A stretch of 64,000 nt of DNA from Alcaligenaceae bacterium (GCA_013416435.1 JACCEN010000005.1:62001-126000), one strand, 5' to 3'. Shown: positions 45,416 through 55,158, counted from the first letter of the stretch. The notes: a model not told the origin generated them from the sequence alone. A program made the numbers and translations.

Positions 45416-45835
45416 TCAATCCCTTTCGTCGACGTCACCATCCACATACAGCCACCGCCCGTCCTCACGCAGGAAGCGGCTTAGCTCGGTGAGCCGGAAT
45501 GCCTTGCCCGCCTGGCGATATCTGGCCGTGAACTTCACTTCCGCATGGTCGGCATCCAGCTCCCGGTGTCCATGGATGCGCAGTCCCAGCCAACGCACGC
45601 CGTGAGGCGTATCGGGCGGGTCGACTTCCAGGTCGATCGGGCGCGTGCCGGGATGCCAGGTCGCCTGAAGATAGCGGGCGAGCCCGAGCGTATAAGCGGT
45701 ATAGCGGGAACGCATCAAGCGTTCCGCCGTGGCCGGGACCTGGTCGCCCTCGATAAACAGCCCGCAGCAGCGCTGGTACGGCGTGCCGGCGGGCAGGCCG
45801 CCACAGGGGCAGGGCGGATTCGAGGCGGTTTTCAT
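45416..45835 (-). CDS. YchJ-family protein (UPF0225, SEC-C-like)
   Basis: A 139-residue protein with an N-terminal zinc-type cysteine cluster, CPCGG and YQRCCGLFIEG, followed by the NTF2-like YchJ middle domain (RLMRSRYTAYTLGLARYLQATWHPGTRP, then WLGLRIHG and VKFTARYRQAGKAFRLTELSRFLREDGRWLYVDGD). The family is widespread but has no firm function. It ends directly at a palindromic repeat and starts six bases after the stop of the histidine phosphatase gene, so those two are likely cotranscribed. Confidence 0.88.
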   Translation of the reverse strand: MKTASNPPCPCGGLPAGTPYQRCCGLFIEGDQVPATAERLMRSRYTAYTLGLARYLQATWHPGTRPIDLEVDPPDTPHGVRWLGLRIHGHRELDADHAEVKFTARYRQAGKAFRLTELSRFLREDGRWLYVDGDVDERD

Positions 45836-45841
45836 GAGGCG

Positions 45842-46489
45842 CTACAGGACGTCGTCCAGCGCTTCGGCTTCCAGGTGGCCGGTGTAGCCCCAGTCCTGGA
45901 TGAACCAGTCGCCCGGGCCGCGGATGCCGCAGCGGTTGACGCTGACGTTCAGTATGGGGAAGGGCCGCTGTGTTTCCAGTGTGGCGCCGGTGCTGTACCG
46001 CCACGCGATATCGATGACTCCGCCGTGAGTGAAGACCAGCACATTCTGGCCGGGGTGCTGGTGCGCGATGCCTTCGAAGGCCCGGCTGACGCGCTGCGAG
46101 AACGCAAGATAGGATTCTCCGCCCTCGATGGGCTGGTCCGGCTTGCGAAAATCGATCAGCGCCTTGCCGTCCGAAGCCTTGCTGAGACTGGACCAGTCCT
46201 CGCCCTGGTAGATGCCGTAGCAGCGCTCGCGCAGTCCTGGATCCGTGATGATCGTCGGATCCATAGACCGGGTGGCGATCTGCGCGGTCTCAAGGGCACG
46301 GCTCAGGTCGCTGCTGTATATGGCGTGTATGTCGGTCGCGAAGGCGGCGGACTCGAGGAATCGGGCCAGTTGCTCGGCCTGCTTCTTCCCATTGTCATTG
46401 AGCGGAATGTCAAGCCAGCCCTGCAGCCGACGCTCCGCGTTCCAGAGGGTTTCCCCGTGCCGTACCAACCAGAAGTGTGTTGTGTTCAT
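45842..46489 (-). CDS. Histidine phosphatase (phosphoglycerate mutase-like) family protein
   Basis: A 215-residue branch I histidine phosphatase. The phospho-accepting His is in LVRHGETLWNAERRLQGWLDIPLNDNG; the partner residues lie in YSSDLSRALETAQ, GLRERCYGIYQGEDW and VFTHGGVIDIAWR. Relatives range from cofactor-dependent phosphoglycerate mutase to CobC-like or broad phosphatases; the short length favours a phosphatase. It is divergent from a nucleobase permease over 135 bp. Confidence 0.88.
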   Translation of the reverse strand: MNTTHFWLVRHGETLWNAERRLQGWLDIPLNDNGKKQAEQLARFLESAAFATDIHAIYSSDLSRALETAQIATRSMDPTIITDPGLRERCYGIYQGEDWSSLSKASDGKALIDFRKPDQPIEGGESYLAFSQRVSRAFEGIAHQHPGQNVLVFTHGGVIDIAWRYSTGATLETQRPFPILNVSVNRCGIRGPGDWFIQDWGYTGHLEAEALDDVL

Positions 46490-46624
46490 GTCTTAAGCGT
46501 TGCAAGGCGGATTTCGCCACAATAAATCAGTGGGGATCACGGAAGTTGTTGCAGTGGAACAGGCCGCGCACGTACACTCTCGCCTGCAACAAAACAGCTA
46601 TTTTAATAAAAAGGGCGGATTCCC

Positions 46625-47947
46625 ATGTCGAACTCCTATTTTCCGCGCTGGCGCAAGGTTGACGGCGGCGCATCCGGCGTCGTGGTGCAGCCCGACGAGC
46701 GCATGTCCTGGCCGCAGAACGTCGCGATGGGCGCGCAGCACGTCGTGGCCATGTTCGGTTCCACCATCTTGGCACCCCTGCTCATGGGTTTCGACGCCAA
46801 CGTCGCCATATTGATGTCCGGCATTGGCACACTGATTTTCTTCCTCTTCGTCGGCGGGCGCGTCCCCAGTTATCTGGGATCCAGCTTCGCCTTCATCGGC
46901 GGCGTCATCGCGGTGACGGGTTACGCGGGCAGCGGCGCCAACGCGAATATCGGCGTTGCTTTGGGCGCCATCATCGCCTGCGGTCTCGTCTATACCCTCA
47001 TAGGATTGCTGGTGTGGTGGGTCAACGCCCGCTCCGGCGGGGCGGCGCAATGGATCAACGCCTGGATGCCGCCGGTGGTGACAGGCGCCATTGTAGCCGT
47101 CATCGGGTTGAATCTGGCGCCCATCGCCGCCAAAGGGGCCATGGGCGGATCCACTTTCGAGGCCTTGATGGCCCTGGTGACGGTGCTGTGCGTGGGCGGC
47201 ATTGCCGTCTATACGCGGGGCACGGTGCAAAGGCTGCTCATCCTGGTCGGCCTGCTGCTGGCTTGCGTCATCTATGCCGTCCTGACCAATGGCCTGGGCT
47301 TGGGGAAACCCATCGATTTCAGCGGCGTCCAGGCAGCGTCCTGGCTCGGCCTGCCTCGGTTTGCGGCGCCGGTCTTCGAGTTTCACGCCATGAGCGTCAT
47401 CGTCCCGGTGGCCATCATCCTGGTTGCCGAGAACCTCGGGCACATCAAGGCCGTCAGCGCCATGACCGGGCAGAACCTGGACGTCTACCTGGGCCGCGCA
47501 TTCGTGGGCGACGGCGTCGCCACCATGGTGTCCGGGGCGGTCGGCGGGACGGGCGTCACGACTTATGCGGAAAACATCGGCGTCATGACCGTGACCCGCA
47601 TCTATTCGACACTTGTGTTCGTGGTGGCCGCGCTGATTGCGATCCTATTGGGCTTTTCACCCAAGTTCGGGGCTTTGATACAGACCATACCGGGGCCGGT
47701 CCTGGGCGGCATGTCGGTCGTGGTTTTTGGTTTGATCGCGGTGGCGGGCGCCCGGATCTGGGTAGTGAATCAAGTCGACTTCAGCGACAACCGCAACCTC
47801 ATCGTGGCGGCGGTGACGCTCGTCTTGGGCGCCGGTAATTTTTCCTTGCAATTGGGCGCATTTCGCCTTGACGGCATCGGCACGGCCACTTTTGGCGCCA
47901 TACTCCTGTATGCGCTGCTGCGGCGCAGTTCGCCCGCCCCGGTATAG
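46625..47947 (+). CDS. NCS2-family nucleobase (uracil/pyrimidine) permease
   Basis: A 440-residue permease of the nucleobase:cation symporter-2 family with about 14 hydrophobic segments. The family signature is in VAENLGHIKAVSAMTGQNLD; other UraA/RutG-like segments are QNVAMGAQHVVAMFGSTILAPLLMGFD at the start and VGGTGVTTYAENIGVMTVTRIYS. Uracil or another pyrimidine is the likely substrate. A weak GGCGGA lies a few bases before the ATG. It ends before a repeat cluster and a strong terminator. Confidence 0.9.
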   Translation: MSNSYFPRWRKVDGGASGVVVQPDERMSWPQNVAMGAQHVVAMFGSTILAPLLMGFDANVAILMSGIGTLIFFLFVGGRVPSYLGSSFAFIGGVIAVTGYAGSGANANIGVALGAIIACGLVYTLIGLLVWWVNARSGGAAQWINAWMPPVVTGAIVAVIGLNLAPIAAKGAMGGSTFEALMALVTVLCVGGIAVYTRGTVQRLLILVGLLLACVIYAVLTNGLGLGKPIDFSGVQAASWLGLPRFAAPVFEFHAMSVIVPVAIILVAENLGHIKAVSAMTGQNLDVYLGRAFVGDGVATMVSGAVGGTGVTTYAENIGVMTVTRIYSTLVFVVAALIAILLGFSPKFGALIQTIPGPVLGGMSVVVFGLIAVAGARIWVVNQVDFSDNRNLIVAAVTLVLGAGNFSLQLGAFRLDGIGTATFGAILLYALLRRSSPAPV

Positions 47948-47952
47948 CCCAA

Positions 47953-48051
47953 GGGGTCAGACCCCGTACGGGGTCTGACCCCCGGCGCCGTTCGCCTGCC
48001 TCGGTATAGCCGAACGCTGGGGTCTGATGACCCCATTCGGGGTCTGACCCC
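47953..48051. repeat. Palindromic repeat cluster H (two units)
   Basis: A perfect unit with loop GTAC at 47953-47982, five bases after the permease stop, and a second at 48019-48051 whose left arm carries an extra TGA. Centres are about 67 bp apart. Confidence 0.9.
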
Positions 48052-48103
48052 CAGGCCGCATGGGCTTGCAATTTCCCTCAAGTTTGCCGACAATACGTAC
48101 GTG

Positions 48104-48137
48104 CCCCCGGTTGTTCGTCATGCCGGGGGTTTGTTTT
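48104..48137 (+). terminator. Intrinsic terminator after the nucleobase permease
   Basis: CCCCCGG (48104-48110) pairs with CCGGGGG (48123-48129) around a 12-nt loop and is followed by TTTGTTTT. Confidence 0.85.
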
Positions 48138-48199
48138 GAACTAGGCCAAATTGTTGTTCACAGCTATAACAAACCAACGATCCCTTTAGTTCCACGCAC

Positions 48200-48218
48200 G
48201 GGCGGCATGCACCCGCCC
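48200..48218 (+). other. GC-rich hairpin in the greA leader
   Basis: GGGCGG (48200-48205) and CCGCCC (48213-48218) with a 7-nt loop, followed by an A/T-rich stretch. Position suggests a leader structure. Confidence 0.5.
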
Positions 48219-48233
48219 AAATAATTATCGATA

Positions 48234-48260
48234 GGCGCTCCATGTGGGGAGCGTCTTTTT
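48234..48260 (+). terminator. Terminator-like hairpin immediately before greA
   Basis: GGCGCTCC (48234-48241) pairs with GGAGCGTC (48248-48255; one G-U) around ATGTGG and is followed by five Ts, then AC and four Ts. It lies 20 bp before the greA start codon and ahead of its Shine-Dalgarno sequence, so it would act as an attenuator or create a short leader RNA. Confidence 0.7.
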
Positions 48261-48280
48261 ACTTTTGAGTCAGGAATATT

Positions 48281-48757
48281 ATGTCTGCGATCCCGTTGAC
48301 AGTTCGCGGCGCTGAGCGCTTGCAAGTAGAACTCCACCGTTTGAAGACCGTTGAGCGGCCGGAAGTCATCAATGCCATCGCCGAGGCGCGTGCGCAAGGC
48401 GACTTGTCGGAAAACGCCGAATACGATGCCGCACGCGAGCGACAGGCCTTCGTGGAAGGCCGCATCCAGGAACTGGAAAGCACGCTCTCGAACGCCCAGA
48501 TCATCGACCCTGCCGCACTGGACGTCGACGGCAAGGCCGTATTCGGCGCCACCGTCGAAATCGAGGACCTCGAATCCGGCGAGCGTGTCAAGTACCAGAT
48601 CGTGGGCGATGTCGAGGCCGATATCCGCGCCAACATGATTTCGGTATCCAGCCCGGTGGCACGCGCCTTGATCGGCAAGACGGAAGGCGACGTGGTGGAA
48701 GTCAAGGCGCCCGCCGGCATACGCGAGTACGAAGTACTGAACGTCAGCTATATTTAA
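48281..48757 (+). CDS. greA: Transcription elongation factor GreA
   Basis: A 158-residue GreA that stimulates RNA polymerase to cleave backtracked transcripts. The N-terminal coiled coil ends in the acidic tip [19 protein letters not shown], which reaches the polymerase active centre; the C-terminal FKBP-like domain is [28 protein letters not shown] to the end. AGGAA precedes the ATG. The stop codon is inside a small palindrome (48753-48771). A terminator-like hairpin lies in its leader. Confidence 0.96.
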   Translation: MSAIPLTVRGAERLQVELHRLKTVERPEVINAIAEARAQGDLSENAEYDAARERQAFVEGRIQELESTLSNAQIIDPAALDVDGKAVFGATVEIEDLESGERVKYQIVGDVEADIRANMISVSSPVARALIGKTEGDVVEVKAPAGIREYEVLNVSYI

Positions 48758-48822
48758 CGCCCGGCGTTAAAGTTGTGCCCAGCGTCGTGCCTTTGGGCGT
48801 ACCGACCCACGCCGGGGCCGGC

Positions 48823-48856
48823 GAAAAAAAAGCCCAGCGCGGTTGGCGTTGGGCTT
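48823..48856 (-). terminator. Terminator of yhbY (bidirectional with greA)
   Basis: On the minus strand the stem AAAGCCCAACGCC/GCGCTGGGC is followed by eight Ts, a canonical terminator 13 bp after the yhbY stop. On the plus strand the same hairpin is followed by TTTATAAT, a weaker stop signal for greA. Confidence 0.88.
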
Positions 48857-48868
48857 TATAATGATAGC

Positions 48869-49444
48869 TTAACGTTTCCCTGAACGAAGCCCGCGCCTTG
48901 CGCCGGCGCGCAGCGAAAGCGCGCTGCCGCTGCGACGCGGTATGCCGTGGGCGGGGCGTGCCGGGGCATTGGATGCCGCCAGGGCGCGTCGAGCCCGGGG
49001 CGCCGCGGTTTCGGGTGCTTCGGATTTCTGCGCAGCGCGCTTGGTTTTTTCGTCGCGCCGGGTTCGGGTCACGCCTTCGGCCGCCAGTTTCTTCGGCGTA
49101 TGCGGTTCGGTCGGCTTTCGTACCGCGCGCGTCGCGTATTCGGCTTCTGCCTTGGCTTTCTGGGCTTTGGGGTCCGGCCGATAAATGATCAGCGTCTTGC
49201 CCAGGTGATGCACGAGCGCGCAGGACAGGCTGTCGCATATGGTTTCCAGCATGGCGTTGCGGGCTTCGCGCTCTTCGCCGGCGACCCTGACCTTGATCAA
49301 TTGATGCGCAGTCAGGTTGTTATCGATTTCTTTCAGTACGGAATCAGTCAAGCCCCGGTCTCCGATCAGGACGACTGGGCGCAAAGGATGGGCGGCAGCG
49401 CGAAGGGCGCTGCGCTCTTGGGATGTGATGTCTAGTTTTGCCAT
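48869..49444 (-). CDS. yhbY: YhbY-type CRM-domain RNA-binding protein with a long basic tail
   Basis: A 191-residue protein. The N-terminal ~100 residues are a CRM/YhbY domain (MAKLDITSQERSALRAAAHPLRPVVLIGDRGLTDSVLKEIDNNLTAHQLIKVRVAGEEREAR) that associates with pre-50S ribosomal particles in E. coli. The remaining ~90 residues are Ala/Arg/Lys-rich and low complexity, not found in the 97-residue E. coli protein, and probably contact rRNA. It is divergent from rlmE, with only 17 bp between start codons, so their promoters must overlap into the genes. Confidence 0.92.
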   Translation of the reverse strand: MAKLDITSQERSALRAAAHPLRPVVLIGDRGLTDSVLKEIDNNLTAHQLIKVRVAGEEREARNAMLETICDSLSCALVHHLGKTLIIYRPDPKAQKAKAEAEYATRAVRKPTEPHTPKKLAAEGVTRTRRDEKTKRAAQKSEAPETAAPRARRALAASNAPARPAHGIPRRSGSALSLRAGARRGLRSGKR

Positions 49445-49461
49445 AATGAGATTGTACGGGA

Positions 49462-50106
49462 ATGGCCAAAAAAAAATTCTCCAAAGAGTGGATTCAGCAG
49501 CATATTAATGATCCCTACGTCAAAATGGCGCAACAGAAGGGATATCGTGCCCGTGCGGCGTTCAAGCTGACCGAGATCCTCGACAGCGAAAAGCTGTTGC
49601 GTCCCGGCGATGTCGTGGTCGACCTGGGTTCCGCGCCGGGAAGCTGGTCGCAGGTTGCGCGCGAGCGGCTGGTCGGCCCCGGCGGCGTACTCACCGGACG
49701 CATCATCGCGCTCGACATGCTTCCCATGGAACCCATTGCGGGGGTAGAGTTCATACAAGGAGATTTCCGCGAGGACACCGTGCTCGACCAGCTTGCCGAA
49801 CGCTTGGGCGGTGCGCGCGTGGATCTTGTAATTTCCGATATGGCCCCCAACTTGTCAGGGGTGGGATCGGCGGATTCAGCTAGAATTCAGCATGTGTGTG
49901 ATTTGGCACTCGATTTCGCCTCCCAGCATCTCAAGCCGGACGGGGCGCTGATCGTCAAGGCGTTTCATGGCAGTGGATTCTCCCAGATCGTCGAATCGTT
50001 CAAACGCAGCTTTCAGCGGGTGGTCGAGCGCAAGCCCAAGGCGTCGCGCGACAAGTCCTCTGAAACCTTCCTGGTGGCACGGCGTCTTAAGCATCAGGTT
50101 TCTTAA
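49462..50106 (+). CDS. rlmE: 23S rRNA (uridine-2552-2'-O)-methyltransferase RlmE
   Basis: A 214-residue FtsJ/RrmJ methyltransferase that methylates U2552 in the ribosomal A loop. The N-terminus [36 protein letters not shown], the SAM loop [15 protein letters not shown], and the catalytic K-D-K-E residues in [14 protein letters not shown] and [10 protein letters not shown] are as expected. It precedes ftsH as in E. coli and starts 17 bp from divergent yhbY. Confidence 0.96.
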   Translation: MAKKKFSKEWIQQHINDPYVKMAQQKGYRARAAFKLTEILDSEKLLRPGDVVVDLGSAPGSWSQVARERLVGPGGVLTGRIIALDMLPMEPIAGVEFIQGDFREDTVLDQLAERLGGARVDLVISDMAPNLSGVGSADSARIQHVCDLALDFASQHLKPDGALIVKAFHGSGFSQIVESFKRSFQRVVERKPKASRDKSSETFLVARRLKHQVS

Positions 50107-50209
50107 AACACGATTCCTTCTATCGGGTAGAATGAATCATTGACATACTTGTTCTGCTGCCGTGTTTGCGGGGGTGTGGCAAGCCGAGGTTACAAGTAGG
50201 AGGTTGGCT

Positions 50210-52108
50210 TTGAACAACTCGTTTTCCAAGGTCGCGATCTGGATGGTGATCGCGCTTGTCCTGTTCACTGTGTTCAAGCAGTTCGACGGGCGCGCACCCA
50301 CGGCCGAGACCGTGACCTATACCCAATTCATGAATGACGCCCAGGCAGGGCGCATCACGAAGGTCGACATCCAGGGCGACACCTTGTATGTCACCCCCGA
50401 CGCCGGCCGGCCGTACAGCCTGACATCTCCGGGAGACCTGTGGATGGTGCCCGAGCTCGTCAAGTCCGGGGTGCAAGTCTCGGGCAAGGCCCGCGAAGAG
50501 CCTTCGTTCCTGACCAGCCTGTTCATTTCGTGGTTCCCCATGCTGCTGCTGATCGGCGTATGGATCTTCTTCATGCGCCAGATGCAGGGCGGCGGCAAAG
50601 GGGGGGCGTTCAGCTTCGGCAAGTCGCGCGCCCGCATGCTCGATGAAAACACCAACCACATCACCTTTGCCGACGTCGCCGGTTGCGACGAAGCCAAGGA
50701 AGATGTCCAGGAACTGGTCGACTTCCTGCGCGATCCAACCAAGTTCCAGCGCCTTGGAGGCCGTATTCCGCGCGGCGTCCTGATGGTCGGTTCGCCAGGC
50801 ACGGGCAAGACCTTGCTGGCCAAGGCCATTGCAGGCGAAGCCAAAGTGCCGTTCTTCAGCATTTCCGGCTCCGACTTCGTCGAAATGTTCGTCGGCGTGG
50901 GCGCAGCCCGGGTGCGCGACATGTTCGAGAACGCCAAGAAGCAGGCTCCGTGCATCATCTTCATCGACGAAATCGATGCGGTCGGCCGCCAGCGCGGCGC
51001 CGGGCTGGGTGGCGGCAACGACGAACGCGAACAAACCCTCAACCAGCTTCTGGTCGAGATGGACGGCTTTGAAACGGGGCAGGGCGTGCTGGTCATCGCC
51101 GCCACGAACCGACCCGACGTCCTCGATCCGGCGCTGCTGCGCCCGGGCCGCTTCGACCGCCAGGTGGTGGTGTCGCTGCCCGACATCCGCGGGCGCGAGC
51201 AGATCCTGAAAGTCCATATGCGCAAGGTGCCGCTGGCGACCAACGTCGACGCCATGGTGCTGGCGCGCGGCACGCCGGGCTTTTCGGGCGCCGACCTTGC
51301 CAACCTGGTGAACGAGGCCGCGTTGTTTGCCGCCCGCCGCAACGGGCGCACCGTCGACATGGCCGACTTCGAAAAGGCCAAGGACAAGATCATCATGGGC
51401 GCCGAACGCCGGTCGCTCATCATGCCCGAAGAGGAACGCCGCAATACGGCTTACCACGAGTCCGGCCACGCATTGGTCGCGCGGCTGCTGCCGAAGACCG
51501 ATCCGGTGCACAAGGTCACGATCATTCCGCGCGGCCGCGCGCTGGGCGTCACCATGCAGCTGCCTGAAGGCGATCGCTACAGCATGGACAAAGAACGCCT
51601 CTTGAATACGATCGCGGTGCTGTTCGGCGGCCGCATCGCCGAAGAGGTCTTCATGAATCAAATGACGACCGGGGCATCCAACGACTTCGAGCGCGCCACG
51701 GCCATCGCCCGCGATATCGTCACTCGCTACGGCATGACCGACTCCCTCGGTCCTGTGGTGTATGCCGAAAACGAAGGCGAAGTCTTCCTGGGGCGCAGCG
51801 TGACCAAGACGACGCATATGTCCGAGGCCACCATGCAGAAGGTCGACCACGAGATCCGCGAGATCATTGATCAGCAGTACGCGATTGCCCGCAAGCTCAT
51901 CGAAGACAACCGCGACAAGATGGAAGCCATGACGGCCGCGCTGCTCGAGTGGGAAACCATCGATGCAGAGCAAATCGACGACATCATGCAGGGCCGTCCT
52001 CCGCGTCCGCCTCAGGCTCTGTCCGGCGGTCCCGCACCGTCCGACACGCCTCCGCCCGCGGCCGGCGTGTCCTCCGCCGGCGGCGATGCCGCGGCGACTC
52101 CCGTCTAA
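50210..52108 (+). CDS. ftsH: ATP-dependent membrane zinc metalloprotease FtsH
   Basis: A 632-residue AAA+ protease of the inner membrane that degrades unassembled membrane proteins and short-lived cytoplasmic regulators. The TTG at 50210 is chosen because AGGAGG at 50198-50203 is six bases ahead and the product then begins [26 protein letters not shown], the usual N-terminus; the GTG at 50162 would bury the ribosome binding site. Two membrane segments flank the periplasmic part. Walker A GSPGTGKT, second region of homology [19 protein letters not shown], zinc motif HESGH and the third ligand in [16 protein letters not shown] are intact. Confidence 0.96.
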   Translation: MNNSFSKVAIWMVIALVLFTVFKQFDGRAPTAETVTYTQFMNDAQAGRITKVDIQGDTLYVTPDAGRPYSLTSPGDLWMVPELVKSGVQVSGKAREEPSFLTSLFISWFPMLLLIGVWIFFMRQMQGGGKGGAFSFGKSRARMLDENTNHITFADVAGCDEAKEDVQELVDFLRDPTKFQRLGGRIPRGVLMVGSPGTGKTLLAKAIAGEAKVPFFSISGSDFVEMFVGVGAARVRDMFENAKKQAPCIIFIDEIDAVGRQRGAGLGGGNDEREQTLNQLLVEMDGFETGQGVLVIAATNRPDVLDPALLRPGRFDRQVVVSLPDIRGREQILKVHMRKVPLATNVDAMVLARGTPGFSGADLANLVNEAALFAARRNGRTVDMADFEKAKDKIIMGAERRSLIMPEEERRNTAYHESGHALVARLLPKTDPVHKVTIIPRGRALGVTMQLPEGDRYSMDKERLLNTIAVLFGGRIAEEVFMNQMTTGASNDFERATAIARDIVTRYGMTDSLGPVVYAENEGEVFLGRSVTKTTHMSEATMQKVDHEIREIIDQQYAIARKLIEDNRDKMEAMTAALLEWETIDAEQIDDIMQGRPPRPPQALSGGPAPSDTPPPAAGVSSAGGDAAATPV

Positions 52109-52128
52109 ACTGGTCTCTATCGTATTCA

Positions 52129-52968
52129 ATGAGTTCCAGCTTGCTTTGTGGGCGCTTCGAGCTTGATCTCGGGCGCCCATTGATAATGGGGATCGTCAAC
52201 GTCACCCCCGACTCTTTTTCCGATGGCGCTGAACACTTCGAGGCCGACGCCGCGATCGCGCATGGGCGCCTGCTGGCAGAGCAGGGCGCCGACATGCTGG
52301 ATATCGGCGGGGAATCGACGCGGCCGGGAGCGGAGCCTTTGTCCGCCGAAGAAGAGCTGCAACGGGTGCTCCCCGTCATCGAAGGCTTGCGCAGTCTCGG
52401 CATTCCCTTGTCCATCGACACCTTCAAGCCGCAGGTGATGCGCGCCGTGCTCGGTGTCGGCGCCGACATGATCAACGATATATGCGGTTTCACACGGCCC
52501 GGCGCCATCGAAGCCGTTGCCGATTCTAATTGCGGCCTATGCATCATGCACATGCAAGGCGAGCCCAAGACCATGCAGGCCGATCCTCAATACGATGACC
52601 TGCTGCTGGAGGTCCAGCAGTTCCTGCACGGCCAGGCGCGCGCCGTGCGCGTAGCGGGGGTGTCGGAACGCCGTATCGTGCTGGACCCGGGCTTCGGGTT
52701 CGGCAAGACCCAACCGCAGAACTACCTGCTGCTGCGCAAGCTGGCTGACCTCGACAACCAGGGCTATCCCTGGCTGATTGGCGTATCGCGAAAATCCATG
52801 ATTGGGCACATCATAGGCCGCGCACCCGCTGAAAGGGTATACGGCAGCGTGGCGGCCGCGTTGGCGGCGATTGCGCGCGGCGCCCGCATCATCAGGGTGC
52901 ACGACGTAGCGGCGACTTCAGACGCCCTCAGGGTCTGGAGCGCAGTGGAAACCGGAGCTTATTTATGA
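52129..52968 (+). CDS. folP: Dihydropteroate synthase
   Basis: A 279-residue TIM-barrel enzyme that joins p-aminobenzoate to the pterin made by FolK; the sulfonamide target. Motifs are [84 protein letters not shown] and [11 protein letters not shown]. The ATG at 52129 lies 20 bp after ftsH. The stop overlaps glmM (ATGA). Confidence 0.97.
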   Translation: MSSSLLCGRFELDLGRPLIMGIVNVTPDSFSDGAEHFEADAAIAHGRLLAEQGADMLDIGGESTRPGAEPLSAEEELQRVLPVIEGLRSLGIPLSIDTFKPQVMRAVLGVGADMINDICGFTRPGAIEAVADSNCGLCIMHMQGEPKTMQADPQYDDLLLEVQQFLHGQARAVRVAGVSERRIVLDPGFGFGKTQPQNYLLLRKLADLDNQGYPWLIGVSRKSMIGHIIGRAPAERVYGSVAAALAAIARGARIIRVHDVAATSDALRVWSAVETGAYL

Positions 52969-54311
52969 CTGAACGCAAGTATTTTGGAACCGACGGTGTT
53001 CGTGGTGAAGTCGGCGGTCCCACCATCAATGCGGAATTCGCGCTCCGGCTCGGCTATGCCGCGGGGCGCGTGCTTGCCCGCAAGCATCCCGGCAGGGGCC
53101 GGCCCGCGGTCGTCATAGGCAAGGACACGCGAATTTCGGGCTACATGCTCGAATCCGCGCTTGAAGCGGGGCTGTCGGCGGCGGGCATCGATGTGCTGCT
53201 GGCGGGCCCGGTCCCCACGCCGGCCGTCGCTTATCTGACCCGTGCCCTTCGCCTGGTGGCCGGCATTGTCATCAGCGCTTCCCATAATCCTTACCAGGAC
53301 AACGGCATCAAGTTCTTCTCCGCCCAGGGCATGAAGCTTCCGGACGAGATCGAGGCCGAAATCGAGGCGGCGATCGATGAACCGCTGGGCTGCGTCGGGT
53401 CCGAAGCGCTGGGCCGTGCGCGCCGCATCGACGACGCGGCGGGGCGCTACATTGAGTTTTGCAAAAGCACCTTCCCCAACGAACTGGATCTGTCGGGCTT
53501 GTCCATCGTGGTGGATGCCGCGCATGGCGCGGCCTACCATATTGCGCCGCACGTCTTCCGCGAGCTCGGCGCCGAGGTCTTTTCCATAGGATGCCAGCCC
53601 GACGGCTTCAATATCAACGAAGGCGTGGGCGCCATGCATCCCGAAACCCTGGTGGCGGAAGTCCAGGCCCGAGGCGCTGACATCGGCATCGCACTCGATG
53701 GCGATGCGGACCGCCTGCAAATGGTCGATGGCAGCGGTCGCCTGTACAACGGCGACGAACTCCTTTACGCCATTGTGCGCGACCGCATGACACAGCAGAA
53801 AGTCGACGGGGTGGTGGGCACGCTCATGACGAACTTCGGTTTCGAAAAGCGGATGCAAGCCCTGGGCGTGGCTTTTGAACGCGCCAAGGTCGGCGACCGC
53901 TATGTGCTGGAAGCCATGCAGGCCCGGGGCTGGCTGTACGGCGGAGAAAGTTCCGGCCACCTGCTGTGTCTCGATTGCCACACCACGGGCGATGGAATCA
54001 TCGCGGCGCTGCAAGTCCTTCGGGCAATGAGCCGCAGCGGCAATTCGCTGGCTCAACTGGTATCCGACCTGAGGATGTATCCTCAGAAGATGGTCAACGT
54101 GCCACTGGCGCAGGGCGTGCAGTGGCAGACTCACGCGGGCCTGGCCGCAGCGCGCGAGAAGGTCGAACAGAAACTGAACGGGCGGGGGCGTGTTCTGATA
54201 CGCGCCTCCGGCACGGAACCCAAGCTGCGGCTCATGGTAGAGGCCGAAGAGGCGGTGCTCGCCGAAGAAGGCGTGCGCGAATTGGTTGCGGTGAACCTTA
54301 CAAGCGAGTAA
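52965..54311 (+). CDS. glmM: Phosphoglucosamine mutase
   Basis: A 448-residue phosphohexomutase that makes glucosamine-1-phosphate for peptidoglycan and LPS. The N-terminus [13 protein letters not shown], the phosphoserine loop [20 protein letters not shown], the metal loop [13 protein letters not shown], the sugar loop GGESSGH and the phosphate loop [15 protein letters not shown] are complete. It is coupled to folP by ATGA, the same order as E. coli ftsH-folP-glmM. Confidence 0.97.
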   Translation: MTERKYFGTDGVRGEVGGPTINAEFALRLGYAAGRVLARKHPGRGRPAVVIGKDTRISGYMLESALEAGLSAAGIDVLLAGPVPTPAVAYLTRALRLVAGIVISASHNPYQDNGIKFFSAQGMKLPDEIEAEIEAAIDEPLGCVGSEALGRARRIDDAAGRYIEFCKSTFPNELDLSGLSIVVDAAHGAAYHIAPHVFRELGAEVFSIGCQPDGFNINEGVGAMHPETLVAEVQARGADIGIALDGDADRLQMVDGSGRLYNGDELLYAIVRDRMTQQKVDGVVGTLMTNFGFEKRMQALGVAFERAKVGDRYVLEAMQARGWLYGGESSGHLLCLDCHTTGDGIIAALQVLRAMSRSGNSLAQLVSDLRMYPQKMVNVPLAQGVQWQTHAGLAAAREKVEQKLNGRGRVLIRASGTEPKLRLMVEAEEAVLAEEGVRELVAVNLTSE

Positions 54312-54330
54312 CGTAAGCATCAAATACCTG

Positions 54331-54362
54331 AAACATTCATCGCAGATAATCACCGAATGTTT
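54331..54362 (+). promoter_or_regulatory. Inverted repeat directly before the OlsB-like ribosome binding site
   Basis: AAACATTC (54331-54338) and GAATGTTT (54355-54362) are perfect reverse complements 16 bp apart; AGGAG follows directly at 54363-54367. It could be an operator or a leader hairpin beside the Shine-Dalgarno sequence. Confidence 0.55.
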
Positions 54363-54375
54363 AGGAGTTACTCGA

Positions 54376-55158
54376 ATGCTAGAGTCTGCACGCATAGAAA
54401 CCGGCATCGCCATAGACAGGAACTGGACGCGGCCCGTGGCCGGGGACCTGATAATGGGGCTGGCTGGTAGCACCGAAGAGCTGGAAGCGATACAGCGCTT
54501 GCGCTACCAGGTATTCACGGAAGAAATGAACGCGGTGTTTCCAGACTCCGCGAACGGCCTGGATGCCGACCGCTTCGATCCCTGGTGCGAGCATTTCATG
54601 GTCAAAGAGGCACACACCGGCCGCATAGTGGGCACCTACCGGCTCCTGACGCCGGCAAACGCCCGCAAGGCCGGCGGCTATTACTCCGAATCGGAATTCG
54701 ACCTCGTCGGCCTCAGCCACATCTATGACCAGATCGTCGAAGTGGGGCGGTCATGCACGCATGCCGACTACCGGAATGGCTCGGTCATCATGCTGTTATG
54801 GTCGGGCATCGCCGGCCTGATGCTGGAATCCGGCTTCCGGTATCTGCTAGGTTGTGCCAGCGTCAGCCTGCGCGACGACGGCGTTACCGCGGCCGAGGTC
54901 TGGCGCGTGGCGAGAAAAGCCCTGGAAAGCTCGCCCGATGTTCCCCGCGTGTCGCCACGCCATCGTTATCCTGTCGAGTGCCTGGACAGCGCGTTGCCGG
55001 CGCGTATTCCGCCGCTCATCAAAGGCTATCTGAAGCTGGGCGCCACGATTTGCGGCGAGCCCGCCTGGGATCCCGATTTCAATACCGCCGATTTCCCCGT
55101 CCTGCTCGACATAAGAAAGATGGATGAGCGTTATCGCCGCCATTTCGGCCTGGTTTAG
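54376..55158 (+). CDS. OlsB-like GNAT acyltransferase (ornithine lipid synthesis)
   Basis: A 260-residue protein of the hemolysin-like GNAT family that includes L-ornithine N-acyltransferase OlsB. Characteristic stretches: STEELEAIQRLRYQVFTEEMNAVFPDS, DRFDPWCEHFMVKEAHTGRIVGTYRLL, VEVGRSCTHADYRNGSVIMLLWSGI and PRHRYPVECLDSALPARIPPLIKGYLKLGATICGEPAWDPDFNTADFPVLLDI. OlsB forms lyso-ornithine lipid from acyl-ACP and ornithine; OlsA is not in the window. Ornithine lipids are often made under phosphate limitation, and this gene sits beside ppx-ppk-pst. AGGAG lies eight bases before the ATG. The TAG stop shares its last base with a repeat. Confidence 0.82.
   Translation: MLESARIETGIAIDRNWTRPVAGDLIMGLAGSTEELEAIQRLRYQVFTEEMNAVFPDSANGLDADRFDPWCEHFMVKEAHTGRIVGTYRLLTPANARKAGGYYSESEFDLVGLSHIYDQIVEVGRSCTHADYRNGSVIMLLWSGIAGLMLESGFRYLLGCASVSLRDDGVTAAEVWRVARKALESSPDVPRVSPRHRYPVECLDSALPARIPPLIKGYLKLGATICGEPAWDPDFNTADFPVLLDIRKMDERYRRHFGLV

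Larger units (their letters stand above)
47948..48280. other. 333-bp gap between the permease and greA
   Basis: It contains, in order, two palindromic repeats (47953-48051), an intrinsic terminator (48104-48137), a -10-like TATAAC (48165-48170) without a matching -35, a GC hairpin (48200-48218) and a terminator-like hairpin (48234-48260) just before the greA ribosome binding site. No protein gene is supported. The last ~110 bp are probably the greA leader. Confidence 0.7.

Noticed and set aside
50128-50145. Heat-shock or sigma-70 promoter in front of ftsH
   Set aside because: TTGACA is present at 50140 but no acceptable -10 follows at 16-18 bp, and no sigma-32 -10 box was seen, so I do not call it.
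50120-52180. A 686-codon minus-strand open frame opposite ftsH
   Set aside because: Shadow of ftsH; no conserved motif.
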